Assembly: GCA_945878115.1 (NCBI GenBank)
Contig: CAMDVD010000035.1
Location: 1-38,956 of the forward strand
Direction: 5' to 3'
DNA: 38,956 bases
Origin: Chitinophaga pinensis
GTDB lineage: Bacteria > Bacteroidota > Bacteroidia > Chitinophagales > Chitinophagaceae
In this document: positions 17,218-26,093 of the stretch, in pieces
Layout of the letters: each line of letters begins with the position of its first letter
Position numbering within the stretch: the stretch's first letter is position 1
Notes under the pieces: generated by a model
Told to the model about the DNA's origin: nothing
The model's input: only the letters and a program-made list of their open reading frames with translations
The model's database searches: none
Made by a program: the position numbers and the translations under genes

Positions 17218-18585
17218 TTACCACCAAAAACTTTCTATTTTTGGTTGGTAACCACTCATAACTGAACCCAATAATTCATAGAATTCCTTTTTATAATTTT
17301 GAGATACAGAATTAATTAATGTTTTACCAGTAAAATCAAGAAAAGGAAGATATGGTCTTGCTCCAGTTCTGCTACAAGTGACCATTTTTAAAAACATATT
17401 TATATTATGAGCTCCAGTTTTTTTTCCAAATATTTTACCTCCTGGTTTAAATATAAACGGGCTATTTATGTTTAATGCAGATTGTAGAAATGGAGGAATA
17501 GCAAGTGTTATTACAAGATTTGCAATATTGTTTGCATAATACGCATTTTTAATAACTTCCCACATGGCATGCCCTAAAGTTGCGGATATAATATTTTGAA
17601 AATTGCCTCCACATATATGGTGCGCAGCCTTAGCATAGGCATAACTGTAAACAATTGCCATCGGTCCTCTACATACTGGATTCCCATCTACAGGGTCAGT
17701 TATTAGCCACCAATTCGTTGTCCCTCCTTTTTTAACGTATTTAACTACTCTACTAGTTATTTCCTCTGACCACTGTTTTAATCCTATTCCATTATAAGAA
17801 GCATAATAAGGCATAAATTTATGTATCAAGGACATACCTAAAAGCATACCAGCCATTTCATCTTGGCTCATGGCATTTGAAGTATGATTGGTCGTTTTCG
17901 ACATTTCGCAATCTGGTTCATAATCAGTACATGCTGTTGGAGATATTACTAAATAAATATTTTGTCCAGTATTATTAAGTTCAAAATCCGCTTGTACATC
18001 TGAGCGCATTAAAAATCCATTATTATCTGGAGCACCGCCATACAATGTTTCCCCTTTTAAATCTAATCGATCTAAAGCTAGTAATGCATAGTACATTTCC
18101 ATCTCTGTTTTAGTTGTACTTTGACTGCTTCTATGTAGCAATTCCCATTCTGTTGCTAATACTCCCAAATATTGCCCAATACTAATTATTGGGTTATCTC
18201 CAATATTTTGAATTCCACTCATCTCTCGTCCATCTCTCGGATCTATTAAGGGATTGGTAATTACTCCATTTACTTGATTAGGCCACACATTAATGCCATT
18301 GATTTTTTGATCAGCGCAGCCACCTGGATATCCAGGCCCTCCCCATAGTGGATTAAAAACTCCATTCTGTCTACCATAAATTGGATATCTTTGTTCAGAA
18401 GGAATGGACATACCAGCCCCTGCGCCAACCTGCAGGAATCCATTATACTTTCCTCTGTTTCTTTCATCTCCCAACAGCCTGCCTCTAAGCTTCCAATATT
18501 TCATTTCATTGGCTGCAGAGATAGAAACCTGACTGCTAATATCGAAGCTAATTGAAAGCAATATGATTAAAATAATATTTTTCAT
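17218..18585 (-). CDS. large exported protein of unknown function; probable N-terminal half of a split T9SS protein
   Basis: A 455-residue product with a signal peptide (MKNIILIILLSISFDISSQ). The mature region is rich in Trp, Tyr and Gly and largely helical: EMKYWKLRGRLLGDERN at the start, YLGVLATEWELLHRSSQST..EMYYALLALDRLD, then TNHTSNAMSQDEMAGMLLGMSLIHKF. This could be a helical barrel, but no catalytic motif is recognised. It ends FWW-TAA, and the next codon in frame is the ATG of the T9SS-sorted gene. It lies 10 nt downstream of the lipoprotein gene in a four-gene unit. Export is visible from the signal peptide; surface location depends on the T9SS domain beyond the stop. Confidence 0.72.
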   Translation of the reverse strand: MKNIILIILLSISFDISSQVSISAANEMKYWKLRGRLLGDERNRGKYNGFLQVGAGAGMSIPSEQRYPIYGRQNGVFNPLWGGPGYPGGCADQKINGINVWPNQVNGVITNPLIDPRDGREMSGIQNIGDNPIISIGQYLGVLATEWELLHRSSQSTTKTEMEMYYALLALDRLDLKGETLYGGAPDNNGFLMRSDVQADFELNNTGQNIYLVISPTACTDYEPDCEMSKTTNHTSNAMSQDEMAGMLLGMSLIHKFMPYYASYNGIGLKQWSEEITSRVVKYVKKGGTTNWWLITDPVDGNPVCRGPMAIVYSYAYAKAAHHICGGNFQNIISATLGHAMWEVIKNAYYANNIANLVITLAIPPFLQSALNINSPFIFKPGGKIFGKKTGAHNINMFLKMVTCSRTGARPYLPFLDFTGKTLINSVSQNYKKEFYELLGSVMSGYQPKIESFWW

Positions 18586-18595
18586 ATTTTTATTT

Positions 18596-19129
18596 TTAAT
18601 TTGAAATATAAGTATTTGTATAGGTGCTATCCCCAGTTTTATTCGTAATTGAGATTTTGATTACATTATCTTCTAGTCTATATATCGTGGGTGGTTGATA
18701 ATAAAATCCTGAGTTAACTTCATAATATTTATAACCTAATGTAAATGCAACATTACTATAGAAATATACTTCATTTAATCTTGCAAAGCCTAATACAGTC
18801 TCATCATTCTTTAGAAACCAAACAATAGAAACGCCTCCATTAATTTCAGAAGAGGTCACTCCTTTGTATAGAGTAAAATTTGCAAGGTTTGATTCCTCTG
18901 TTCCGAAATAAATTTTATATACCCCTAATTGTTGATATACACTATCTGTATAATCCACTCCATTCACAGTTGCATTTTGCAATGTCCACCATTTTCCAGA
19001 TTTCCCAGCAAGGCGTTCAAAAGGAGTCTTCTTCGTTCTGCCGCTATCCTCAGGGTATTGGTGTTGCCACTTTTTACAACCACATAAAACAAATAATGCA
19101 ACAGTGCTTAGTAATAAAATTCTTTTCAT
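18596..19129 (-). CDS. predicted lipoprotein, unknown family
   Basis: A 177-residue protein with a lipoprotein signal peptide (MKRILLLSTVALFVLCGCKK); the lipobox Cys is in LCGC or one residue on. The mature part is short and beta-rich (YKIYFGTEESNLANFTLYKG..., VIKISITNKTGDSTYTNTYI), resembling lipocalin-like or copper-resistance-like beta proteins without a firm match. It starts 5 nt after the tail-fibre-like gene and ends 10 nt before the large exported protein, so it belongs to the same unit and probably sits at the periplasmic or outer-membrane surface. Confidence 0.7.
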   Translation of the reverse strand: MKRILLLSTVALFVLCGCKKWQHQYPEDSGRTKKTPFERLAGKSGKWWTLQNATVNGVDYTDSVYQQLGVYKIYFGTEESNLANFTLYKGVTSSEINGGVSIVWFLKNDETVLGFARLNEVYFYSNVAFTLGYKYYEVNSGFYYQPPTIYRLEDNVIKISITNKTGDSTYTNTYISN

Positions 19130-19134
19130 ACCTA

Positions 19135-19905
19135 TTATTTTTGTTTTTCAAATTTAGCCAATTCAGCTTGCATCTCTAGTATTTTCTTATTCAGTTCAAT
19201 AGTATATAATGTTAGTTCTTCTATTTTTTGCAACAGTGTTGCATCCATTTTTGCCATATTCACTCCATTCTCCAATACTTCTGTAGCACTAGGTACATCT
19301 GGCAAATGCTTATTCATTTCAATATATTTCTCTAATTGCTTTAGTGGCATTAATTGATAATTTTTATTAAATACAAAATCGCTCCAATCGTTAGTCGTTT
19401 TTATCGCAACCTTTACTTGCTCAGTCATAATACCATCAGCTACATATAAGCCGTAGGTAGTGGCAGTATTATAGTTTACATCACCAATAACCATTTTCCC
19501 TTCAGGGGTTATTCTTGCAAGTACCTTCCAGCTAGAGTTTGTAGGACTATAATGTACAAAATCAAAACGCCCACTACTACCGTAAGCACCAAAAGATAAA
19601 GTACCTGCTTCGCTTGTATTATTTTGCCCATACATTTCTATAAAAGGGCCATTATTCGAACTACCTCCAGGGTAAACAGTGAATACACCGCTGCTAATAT
19701 CACCAGCAACTTTGTAATTTGTTTGCCCTGAAAATTTTACATCACCACCAATTGCGAGTTTATCTGTTGAAGTTGCCGATATTCCAATTCCTACATTACC
19801 TGTTCTATCTGTATTTCCTGTAGTAGAAGTGCCGCCAGTCCATTGTGCATTCATTTGCATTACTGCTATCAATTGAAAAGCAAGTACGAAGATTAATTTT
19901 TTCAT
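19135..19905 (-). CDS. tail-fibre-like surface protein with C-terminal coiled coil
   Basis: A 257-residue exported protein; the signal peptide (MKKLIFVLAFQLIAVMQMNAQ) fixes the start at 19905. A Gly/Ser/Thr-rich beta region (GGTSTTGNTDRTGNVGIGIS) precedes a C-terminal segment very common in Bacteroidota: NYQLMPLKQLEKYIEMNKHLPDVPSATEV..NGVNMAKMDATLLQKIEELTLYTIELNKKI. It resembles the chaperone-like end of phage tail fibres (S74-type) and closes in a heptad coiled coil, so it is probably trimeric. It is the first gene of the four-gene unit and is divergent from the XRE regulator. Confidence 0.75.
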   Translation of the reverse strand: MKKLIFVLAFQLIAVMQMNAQWTGGTSTTGNTDRTGNVGIGISATSTDKLAIGGDVKFSGQTNYKVAGDISSGVFTVYPGGSSNNGPFIEMYGQNNTSEAGTLSFGAYGSSGRFDFVHYSPTNSSWKVLARITPEGKMVIGDVNYNTATTYGLYVADGIMTEQVKVAIKTTNDWSDFVFNKNYQLMPLKQLEKYIEMNKHLPDVPSATEVLENGVNMAKMDATLLQKIEELTLYTIELNKKILEMQAELAKFEKQK

Positions 19906-19965
19906 GATGATATTTTTTTTGTTAATAATATCTAAAGCTACTTTCGACAATTTCTAGCCCCCCAT

Positions 19966-20022
19966 TTTCGAATACCGATAGACGAAGTTTAAATACTTGT
20001 ATACGAAATTTCATTACATTTG
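19966..20022. promoter_or_regulatory. divergent control region between surface cassette and XRE regulator
   Basis: A plus-strand -7 box TACATTTG (20015-20022) lies 17 nt before the regulator ATG, with TTG at 19997-19999 (15-nt spacer, short). An imperfect inverted repeat, TTTCGAATAC (19966-19975) and GTATACGAAA (19999-20008), matches at 9 of 10 positions and overlaps that promoter, so it is a candidate operator. Binding by the XRE protein is inference. Confidence 0.35.
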
Positions 20023-20039
20023 AATCTAAATTTAACTAC

Positions 20040-20408
20040 ATGAAAATTGGAGATAAAATAAAATTGATTAGAGAAAAGGAAAGGAACTTCAATCAAAAAT
20101 CAATTGCAGACATCATTGGAATAAATTTACGTTCCTATCAAAATATTGAAAATAATGTATCTGACATTACCTTTAACCGACTAGAGCAAGTAGCGAAAGC
20201 ACTGGAAGTAACTACAACTTACATAATCAATTATGGAGAAAATAAAGGCAGCTTCTCCAATCAATTCAATAATTATGAAGGCAATAAAGGCACCAATATC
20301 ATGCATCAAGGAAATGATATAGACACAATTCATAAAATGTATGCTCAAATGTTAGCCATGAAAGATCAAATTATTGAAAGTAAAAAAATGAATTTATTAG
20401 GTTATTAA
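20040..20408 (+). CDS. XRE-family transcriptional regulator
   Basis: A 122-residue protein with an N-terminal Cro/C1-type helix-turn-helix (residues about 4-60: IKLIREKERNFNQKSIADIIGINLRSYQNIENNVSDITFNRLEQVAKALEV). A low-complexity Asn/Gly linker follows, then a C-terminal helix (IDTIHKMYAQMLAMKDQIIESKK) likely to form a coiled coil for dimerisation. It is transcribed away from the four-gene surface unit with 134 bp between starts, which suggests it controls that unit and perhaps itself. There is no peptidase or sensor domain. The stretch 20409-20546 after it shows nothing recognisable. Confidence 0.85.
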   Translation: MKIGDKIKLIREKERNFNQKSIADIIGINLRSYQNIENNVSDITFNRLEQVAKALEVTTTYIINYGENKGSFSNQFNNYEGNKGTNIMHQGNDIDTIHKMYAQMLAMKDQIIESKKMNLLGY

Positions 20409-20546
20409 AAAAATAAGTGACTAATAATTTTCCCTTCACCGCGTAAACTGATTATATAGTGCAATTAAAGCTTTAAACTTAGCCTTCATTGAAAAAATCA
20501 ATAGGATAAACATTATCTCTTCAACCCATTTTTAATTTCACCTTTT

Positions 20547-20771
20547 TCACGGAACTGGATCATAACCATGGCCGCCCCACGGTGCACATCTAGCTATTCT
20601 TTTTATGCTCAACCAAAAACCTTTTAGTAAGCCATATCGTTGCAACGCAGTTTGTGCGTATGCCGAACAAGTAGGCTGGTAGCGACATTTGGATGGTCCA
20701 AGCCATGGCGATATTATTGCCTGATACGCTTTAATGACTGTAATCAAAATCCAAATAATTATTTTTTTCAA
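20547..20771 (-). CDS. yidD: membrane protein insertion efficiency factor YidD
   Basis: A 74-residue YidD with the conserved [28 protein letters not shown] core (three of the family cysteines) and an [17 protein letters not shown] end. The N-terminal amphipathic or hydrophobic helix ([14 protein letters not shown]) associates with the inner membrane, where YidD helps Sec/YidC-dependent insertion. It lacks its frequent partners rnpA and yidC here. It is transcribed away from the GNAT-like gene. Confidence 0.93.
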   Translation of the reverse strand: MKKIIIWILITVIKAYQAIISPWLGPSKCRYQPTCSAYAQTALQRYGLLKGFWLSIKRIARCAPWGGHGYDPVP

Positions 20772-20846
20772 GGGTAAAAATTCAAAAACAAAAATAAGTC
20801 AAACAATTACGAATCGCTCGAATTATATTTTTTGGTTTACATTACA

Positions 20847-22010
20847 ATGCGTCTACATTTGCAAAATATGGCATATACATTCGCTGTTTATCACTCCATA
20901 CAAGATTTGCCAGAAGCATTTAAAAATCGAGTCCTGATTTGTAAAGGAATCGATATGGTTGAAAAAGCCAATGTGCCCAACATTCAAAATTATTATGTGA
21001 TTACCTATGAAGGAACAAATGCAATCTACTTTGCTTACTTTCAATTATTATCGGTAAAGACTATCCACTTTAATTTAGGGGATAAGAAAATACAGCAACT
21101 CGCATTGTGTACTGTTGTGCAATTATTGAAGCCAACCTTATTGGTCGTTGGCAATTTATTTCGGCATGACGCTTTATTTTTTCAATACAATCAGAATGAT
21201 TTCTCTCCCGAAAAAAAAGCAGAAATATATCAAGCAACTGTGGACCATATGGTTGCTTATACCAATGCATCTGGCATATTTCTAAAAGATGTCGATCCAA
21301 GCAATGCGAAATTTATACAAGCCGGCAATTCCTATACGCCAATGCTAGAAGATATTTCCATGGAGATGAATCTACCTGCGCATTGGTTAACTTTTTCTGA
21401 TTATAAAAATGAGCTGAAACATAAGTATGTACAGCGTTGTAAGAAAATTAGAAAATCATTTAAGGATGTACAAATTCGAGAACTTTCACTAGAAGATGTT
21501 GAAAAATACAGTATAGAAATGGAGCAATTGTATTTGCAAGTCACGCAAAAACAATTGGTAAGCATGGGTATTTTAAACCCAATATTTTTTGTAGAAATGA
21601 AAAAAGTACTACAAGAAAATTACAAAGTGTGTGGCTATTTTTACCAAGACAGATTAATTGCATTCTCTTCTGCCATTCTTCATGACGATGAATTTGATAT
21701 GAATTATATTGGATTTGATTATACCTTAAACAGTTCCTTAAACCTTTATTTTAATATTCTATTTTATTGTTTGGAACATGCTATTTCATTGGGGCGAAAA
21801 AAATTAGTTCTCGGACGTACTGCCCCTGAAGCGAAAGCAATATTAGGTTGTGAACCCGATTATCGTTTTAGTTATTACAAATTGAGAAATGTCATTGTCA
21901 ACTGGTTTTATCAAATGGTTGCTGGATATTTTAAAGAGCAACAAGGAGATAGTTGGAAAGATCGGCATCCATTTAAAAGTAGTTATTATACGAAGGAAAA
22001 AAGTGCTTAA
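20847..22010 (+). CDS. GNAT/FemAB-like acyltransferase family protein
   Basis: A protein of about 387 residues. The C-terminal half resembles the GNAT-fold (FemAB or BioF2-like) acetyltransferase domain of Bacteroidota proteins: ELKHKYVQRCKKIRKSF..., then VCGYFYQDRLIAFSSAILHDDEFDMNYIGFDY, then LNLYFNILFYCLEHAISLGRKKLVLGRTA. The first half (about residues 1-180) shows no family signature I know. The donor and acceptor cannot be read. Start choice is uncertain: ATG at 20847 or 20868, or TTG at 20832. The stop overlaps the convergent thiolase gene by 4 nt. Confidence 0.65.
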   Translation: MRLHLQNMAYTFAVYHSIQDLPEAFKNRVLICKGIDMVEKANVPNIQNYYVITYEGTNAIYFAYFQLLSVKTIHFNLGDKKIQQLALCTVVQLLKPTLLVVGNLFRHDALFFQYNQNDFSPEKKAEIYQATVDHMVAYTNASGIFLKDVDPSNAKFIQAGNSYTPMLEDISMEMNLPAHWLTFSDYKNELKHKYVQRCKKIRKSFKDVQIRELSLEDVEKYSIEMEQLYLQVTQKQLVSMGILNPIFFVEMKKVLQENYKVCGYFYQDRLIAFSSAILHDDEFDMNYIGFDYTLNSSLNLYFNILFYCLEHAISLGRKKLVLGRTAPEAKAILGCEPDYRFSYYKLRNVIVNWFYQMVAGYFKEQQGDSWKDRHPFKSSYYTKEKSA

Positions 22011-23203
22011 ACTCTTTCATAAATAATAGCAGCACCTTGACCAACGCCAATACACATCGTTGCCAAACCATATCGTGCACCTTGACGTTTCATTTCATGC
22101 AAAAGAGTGGTAGAAATTCGAACACCACTGCAACCCAAAGGATGTCCTAATGCGATGGCACCACCATTGATATTTACTTTCTGCATATCTATTTTCAAGT
22201 CCCGAATACAAGCCAAACTTTGAGAGGCGAAGGCTTCATTCAATTCGATGATATCAATATCGTCTATGGTCAAACCAGCGCGGTGCAAAGCTTTCAAAGT
22301 TGCAGGCACTGGTCCAATTCCCATAATACTTGGATCTACACCAGCGATTGCCATACTTTTAATAATAGCCATTGGTTCCAAATCATATTTTCGAACGGCA
22401 TCTTCACTGGCTAAAAGCATGGCAGCCGAACCATCATTAATACCACTTGCATTAGCCGCTGTAACACTGCCATCTTTAGCAAAAACTGGTTTTAATTCAG
22501 CGAGTTTTTCTAGAGGCGTTAAACGAGGATGTTCATCTTTTTCAAACATCGTTTTTTTTCCTTTTCCTAAATTAATTTCTACCCCAACTAGCTCATCTGC
22601 AAATTTATGTTGTGCATCTGCCTGAACATATTTCCATTGACTTTGATAAGCAAACGCATCTTGATCTTCACGTGAAATTGCCCATTGCTTGGCTACATTT
22701 TCTGCTGTTTCACCCATGCTGTATGGATGATATAGATGAGATAGCGCTGGATTAATAAATCGCCAACCCAATGTGGTATCAAATATTTCAGGGCTACGTC
22801 CAAATGCGGTTTCACTTTTACCCATCACGAAAGGCGCACGGGTCATGCTTTCTACACCACATGCAATCATAAATTCTCCATCGCCACACATAATGGCACG
22901 ACCTGCATCCATAATGGCTTGTAAACCCGAAGCACAAAGTCTATTCACGGTATTGCCACCAGTTGTAATAGGCAAGCCAGCTAAAAGAGATGCCATTCTC
23001 GCCACATCCCGATTATCTTCACCTGCTTGATTTGCGCAACCAGCAATCACATCTTCAATGGCATTCAAATCCATTTTTTCATTCCGTTGAATCAATGCTT
23101 TGATGGCAATGGCTAACAAATCATCTGGGCGAACGCTACTCAATGAGCCGCCATATTTTCCAATCGGGGTTCTAACGGCATCAATAATATATGCTTTGGT
23201 CAT
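22007..23203 (-). CDS. thiolase, acetyl-CoA C-acyltransferase (PaaJ/PcaF-like)
   Basis: A 398-residue thiolase. The nucleophile is Cys90 in [10 protein letters not shown], the catalytic histidine lies in [14 protein letters not shown], and the second cysteine in [11 protein letters not shown]. Several stretches ([52 protein letters not shown]) are those of the 3-oxoadipyl-CoA thiolases PaaJ/PcaF more than of FadA. No other aromatic-degradation gene is nearby, so general 3-ketoacyl-CoA thiolysis remains possible. It is cytoplasmic. An exact -7 box lies 17 nt before the ATG, so it probably has its own promoter. Confidence 0.92.
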   Translation of the reverse strand: MTKAYIIDAVRTPIGKYGGSLSSVRPDDLLAIAIKALIQRNEKMDLNAIEDVIAGCANQAGEDNRDVARMASLLAGLPITTGGNTVNRLCASGLQAIMDAGRAIMCGDGEFMIACGVESMTRAPFVMGKSETAFGRSPEIFDTTLGWRFINPALSHLYHPYSMGETAENVAKQWAISREDQDAFAYQSQWKYVQADAQHKFADELVGVEINLGKGKKTMFEKDEHPRLTPLEKLAELKPVFAKDGSVTAANASGINDGSAAMLLASEDAVRKYDLEPMAIIKSMAIAGVDPSIMGIGPVPATLKALHRAGLTIDDIDIIELNEAFASQSLACIRDLKIDMQKVNINGGAIALGHPLGCSGVRISTTLLHEMKRQGARYGLATMCIGVGQGAAIIYERV

Positions 23204-23220
23204 GGTCTTCTTTTAATTGG

Positions 23221-23228
23221 CAAATATA
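23221..23228 (-). promoter_or_regulatory. -7 promoter box of the thiolase gene
   Basis: On the minus strand TATATTTG matches TAnnTTTG exactly, 17 nt before the ATG at 23203. No clear -33 element is visible. Confidence 0.42.
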
Positions 23229-23271
23229 AGGGTGCTAAATAGGAATTAGGAATTAAATTGAATCGTGGAAA

Positions 23272-24807
23272 TTATACAGTTCCAATTTTTTGTAGCAGAT
23301 ATTGAATTCGAGATTGTGTTTCTTCTTTACCGATTTTGTAAGCAATATCAAACACACCTGGTCCAAATTTAGCACCCACCAATATCATTCTGAATAAGAA
23401 TTGTAATTCACCCACTTTAATATTTTTCTCTGTAGCTAATGTTTTAAATGTTTCTTCAATCCCTTGCATTTCCCAAGTGTCAAGCTGTGAAAATTGATGA
23501 ATGAGTTCCGAAAAAAACAATGCTTTATCATCCGCCCATTTTGGTTTTATGGCATCAAAATCTATTGCTATTGGTGCTTGAAAAAAGTAAGAAGATTGCA
23601 TGACAATATCATTTAAAAAAACGCATCTATCCTTGACAAGTGTAATCACATCCAAAAGAAATGGTTCATCCTTTAATGGTATATCGGCAGACAAAAGTAT
23701 GGTTTGCATACTAGGCATCAAAGTCTTAGCTGGCAACCCTTTTATCCATTCATGGTTGAACCATTTCGCCTTTTCATAATCAAATTTCGCGCCTCCTTTA
23801 TGTACTCTTTCCATACTAAAAGCTACTATCATTTCCTCTTTCGTAAAGAGCTCTTTTTCTTCGCCACTGTGCCAACCTAATAATGCTAATAAATTAATAA
23901 ATGCTTCCGGTAAAAAGCCTAATTCTTTAAATCCTTTAATGGTTTCATTTGTTTTATCATCGTGCCAATCCATAGCGAACACTGGAAATCCCAATCGATC
24001 TCCATCACGCTTACTTAATTTACCATGACCATCTGGTTTCAGAATCAAGGGTAAATGAGCCCAATGTGGCATGTCATTTTCCCAACCCAAATATTTCCAA
24101 AGAAGAATATGAACGGGCACACTCGGCAACCATTCTTCACCTCGAAAGGCATGCGAAATTTTCATGAGGTAATCGTCTACCACAACCGCCAAATGATACG
24201 TAGGCATACCGTCTGCTTTCAACAACACTTTATCATCTACCAAATTCGAATCATTTTTTATTTCACCACGAATCATATCTGTAAAGGAAATAGTTTCATT
24301 TGCAGGCATAGAAATACGAATCACATAAGGTGTATTAATTGCAAGCAATTGCTTTACTTCTTCATTAGTTAATGTCAATGAATTTTTCATTTTCATTCGC
24401 GTAGTGTGGTCATATTGCGGCGAAGGATTTTGAGTGGATTTAAAATCTTCTCGCATTTTTTCCAACTCTTCTGTGGTATCAAATGCATAATAAGCATGAC
24501 CACTTTCTACCAATTGTAAGGCGTATTGTTTGTAACTTTCTTTGCGTTCACTTTGTCGGTAAGGCGCGTGTTCACCACCTATATGCGGCCCTTCATCAGG
24601 AGATAAACCACACCATGCTAAGCAATCTACAATATACTGTTCTGCACCACTTACATATCTATTTTGATCTGTATCTTCAATACGCAAAATAAATTTACCT
24701 TGGTGTTTTTTGGCAAATAAATAACTGTATAATGCTGTACGCACACCACCCAAATGTAGCCCACCAGTAGGGCTCGGTGCAAATCTCGTTCTTACCTCTC
24801 TCATCAT
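23272..24807 (-). CDS. gltX: glutamate--tRNA ligase
   Basis: A 511-residue class I aminoacyl-tRNA synthetase. The HIGH-equivalent is HLGG in RFAPSPTGGLHLGGVRTALYSYL (starting at residue 18), the KMSKS-equivalent is KLSKRDGD, and the catalytic domain carries GEEWLPSVPVHILLWKYLGW. The C-terminal anticodon-binding domain is complete and ends RIQYLLQKIG. It charges tRNA(Glu) with glutamate. Two adjacent ATG codons (24807, 24804) could be used. An exact -7 box stands 20 nt upstream. The gap 24808-24985 holds nothing else recognisable. Confidence 0.97.
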   Translation of the reverse strand: MMREVRTRFAPSPTGGLHLGGVRTALYSYLFAKKHQGKFILRIEDTDQNRYVSGAEQYIVDCLAWCGLSPDEGPHIGGEHAPYRQSERKESYKQYALQLVESGHAYYAFDTTEELEKMREDFKSTQNPSPQYDHTTRMKMKNSLTLTNEEVKQLLAINTPYVIRISMPANETISFTDMIRGEIKNDSNLVDDKVLLKADGMPTYHLAVVVDDYLMKISHAFRGEEWLPSVPVHILLWKYLGWENDMPHWAHLPLILKPDGHGKLSKRDGDRLGFPVFAMDWHDDKTNETIKGFKELGFLPEAFINLLALLGWHSGEEKELFTKEEMIVAFSMERVHKGGAKFDYEKAKWFNHEWIKGLPAKTLMPSMQTILLSADIPLKDEPFLLDVITLVKDRCVFLNDIVMQSSYFFQAPIAIDFDAIKPKWADDKALFFSELIHQFSQLDTWEMQGIEETFKTLATEKNIKVGELQFLFRMILVGAKFGPGVFDIAYKIGKEETQSRIQYLLQKIGTV

Positions 24808-24827
24808 GTTTTGAATAATTAAGTCGC

Positions 24828-24835
24828 AAATTTAA
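24828..24835 (-). promoter_or_regulatory. -7 promoter box of gltX
   Basis: On the minus strand TAAATTTG matches TAnnTTTG exactly, 20 nt before the first ATG of gltX. Confidence 0.42.
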
Positions 24836-24985
24836 AGGGATAGTCTGAGAGAAGCAGCAGTTTTTTTTAGGTGACGGTTTAAATGATTGGCTAAGTTATT
24901 CTATAAGCTGTTCTGACATTGCATTATTCCATAAAAATGAATTTGGGACTTTATACATAGTAGCAAAAAGGCAAATTATATAGGG

Positions 24986-25016
24986 AAGAAGGCTTCGCTT
25001 AAAGCGAAGCCTTCTT
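24986..25016. repeat. perfect palindrome at the 3' side of the transposase remnant
   Basis: Arms AAGAAGGCTTCGCTT (24986-25000) and AAGCGAAGCCTTCTT (25002-25016) around a single A. It lies 3 nt beyond the transposase stop codon. Imperfect relatives are at 25411-25434 and 26405-26433. It could act as a terminator for the minus-strand genes, as a transposon-end hairpin, or both. Confidence 0.7.
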
Positions 25017-25019
25017 TTG

Positions 25020-25373
25020 TTAGTCGAATTCAATAATACATTTTTGAAGGATATTTAATGATTGCTCTCTAATATGAAAATTTTCAAACTCTTCTTTATT
25101 TCCAAACCAATGAATAACTTCATCTCTATTAAGTTTGGTTGGTGCTACATGTAAAAGCGATTGATAGGACGAGTGAGGATAATCTCGAAAATCATTTACA
25201 AATCCATGTTTTTGTGGGTTATGGTGAATGTAATAAATAAGTTCTGTAAAATAAGTTTCGTTGTCAACAACAATTCTTCTAAATGGTTCTTCAAAAAGGC
25301 CACCAGTCCTCTTGTGTGCTTTATTGATTGCTTGAGCATAGCTTTTAAACAAACTTGAAAACTCATTCCCCAA
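25020..25373 (-). pseudogene. Y1/REP-associated (RAYT-like) transposase, 5'-truncated
   Basis: The frame encodes the C-terminal half of a HUH-type Y1 transposase of the Bacteroidota single-gene group: FSSLFKSYAQAINKAHKRTGGLFEEPFRRIVVDNETYFTELIYYIHHNPQKHGFV..., DYPHSSYQS and NRDEVIHWFGNKEEF. The first 100 or so residues, which carry the HUH metal site and usually include a NHFH motif, are missing. Upstream the frame stays open only to the sdpI stop and reads through a degenerate palindrome. The only start in this frame is a TTG at 25373. The fragment cannot transpose by itself. Palindromes of the GGCTTCGCTT/AAGCGAAGCC type lie at both ends. Confidence 0.75.
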
Positions 25374-25410
25374 AATCCATGCAATTGATTTGTCTTTTTG
25401 ATTATCAAGG

Positions 25411-25434
25411 AAGGCTTCGCTTTGAGCGAATCCT
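25411..25434. repeat. degenerate palindrome at the 5' side of the transposase remnant
   Basis: AGGCTTCGCT (25412-25421) and AGCGAATCCT (25425-25434) form a hairpin with one mismatch. It is a relative of the perfect palindrome at 24986-25016. It lies between the sdpI stop and the truncated transposase frame and probably marks an element boundary. Confidence 0.55.
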
Positions 25435-25439
25435 ACCTT

Positions 25440-26087
25440 CTACTCCATCTTTTCCTTTCTAAATTCCAACCATGAATACCCAATCGGAACTATACAAATA
25501 ATAGCAACAATACCGAAGAAAATTTGTGAATAGATAGGTGCCGGAATAATAAATGCCAATATAGAAATTAGCAATCCGCCAATCATCCACAAACGCCCAC
25601 CCAATAGATGCGTCTTGCGCCAAACAGATTCACTTTCTAATGTCCATGGCGTACGTATGCCAACGAAATAATTGGGTCTGATTGCCTGAAAATAATTTCC
25701 TAAAAAGGCAAAGAAAAAGCCCAACAAAACGAACAGCAATGACATGTTCTTCATATCTCCAGATGCTGTAACAGACAGGATATACAAAGAAAGAGAAGTA
25801 ATGAAAATACAAACAATAAATCTCAACTTAGTGTATAGATTTCCCATTTGTTCTAATTTCTTTTTTGGATCTAAATAAGGCAAGGCCTTAAAAATAAAAT
25901 AGAATATAATACCCAAACTACATGGCAAAAACAATAGAAAATATTTACTCGACCAATCATTTGCAACACCATTGATATCAAAATGTGTGGGCACTTGTAG
26001 CGGTAACTTCTCCCATAAAGAATGCAGGTAAAAATAGGGTAAACATGCGAACAATAAAAGCAGTGTTTCTTTGATAGATAATCGCAT
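25440..26087 (-). CDS. SdpI family membrane protein (DUF1648 + SdpI)
   Basis: A 215-residue protein with about six membrane helices. The DUF1648 signature PLQVPTHFDINGVANDW follows the first helix. The SdpI signature IRPNYFVGIRTPWTLESESVWRKTHLLGGRLW lies in the middle. In Bacillus subtilis SdpI gives immunity to the SDP toxin and signals to the repressor SdpR; in most bacteria the role is unknown. It follows an ArsR-type repressor gene after 6 nt, the same pairing as sdpRI. No toxin gene was found nearby. Confidence 0.85.
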   Translation of the reverse strand: MRLSIKETLLLLFACLPYFYLHSLWEKLPLQVPTHFDINGVANDWSSKYFLLFLPCSLGIIFYFIFKALPYLDPKKKLEQMGNLYTKLRFIVCIFITSLSLYILSVTASGDMKNMSLLFVLLGFFFAFLGNYFQAIRPNYFVGIRTPWTLESESVWRKTHLLGGRLWMIGGLLISILAFIIPAPIYSQIFFGIVAIICIVPIGYSWLEFRKEKME

Positions 26088-26093
26088 GGTATT

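Noticed and set aside
25020-25439. Intact IS200/IS605 element
   Set aside because: The HUH catalytic half is missing and no accessory tnpB is present; only a C-terminal remnant remains.
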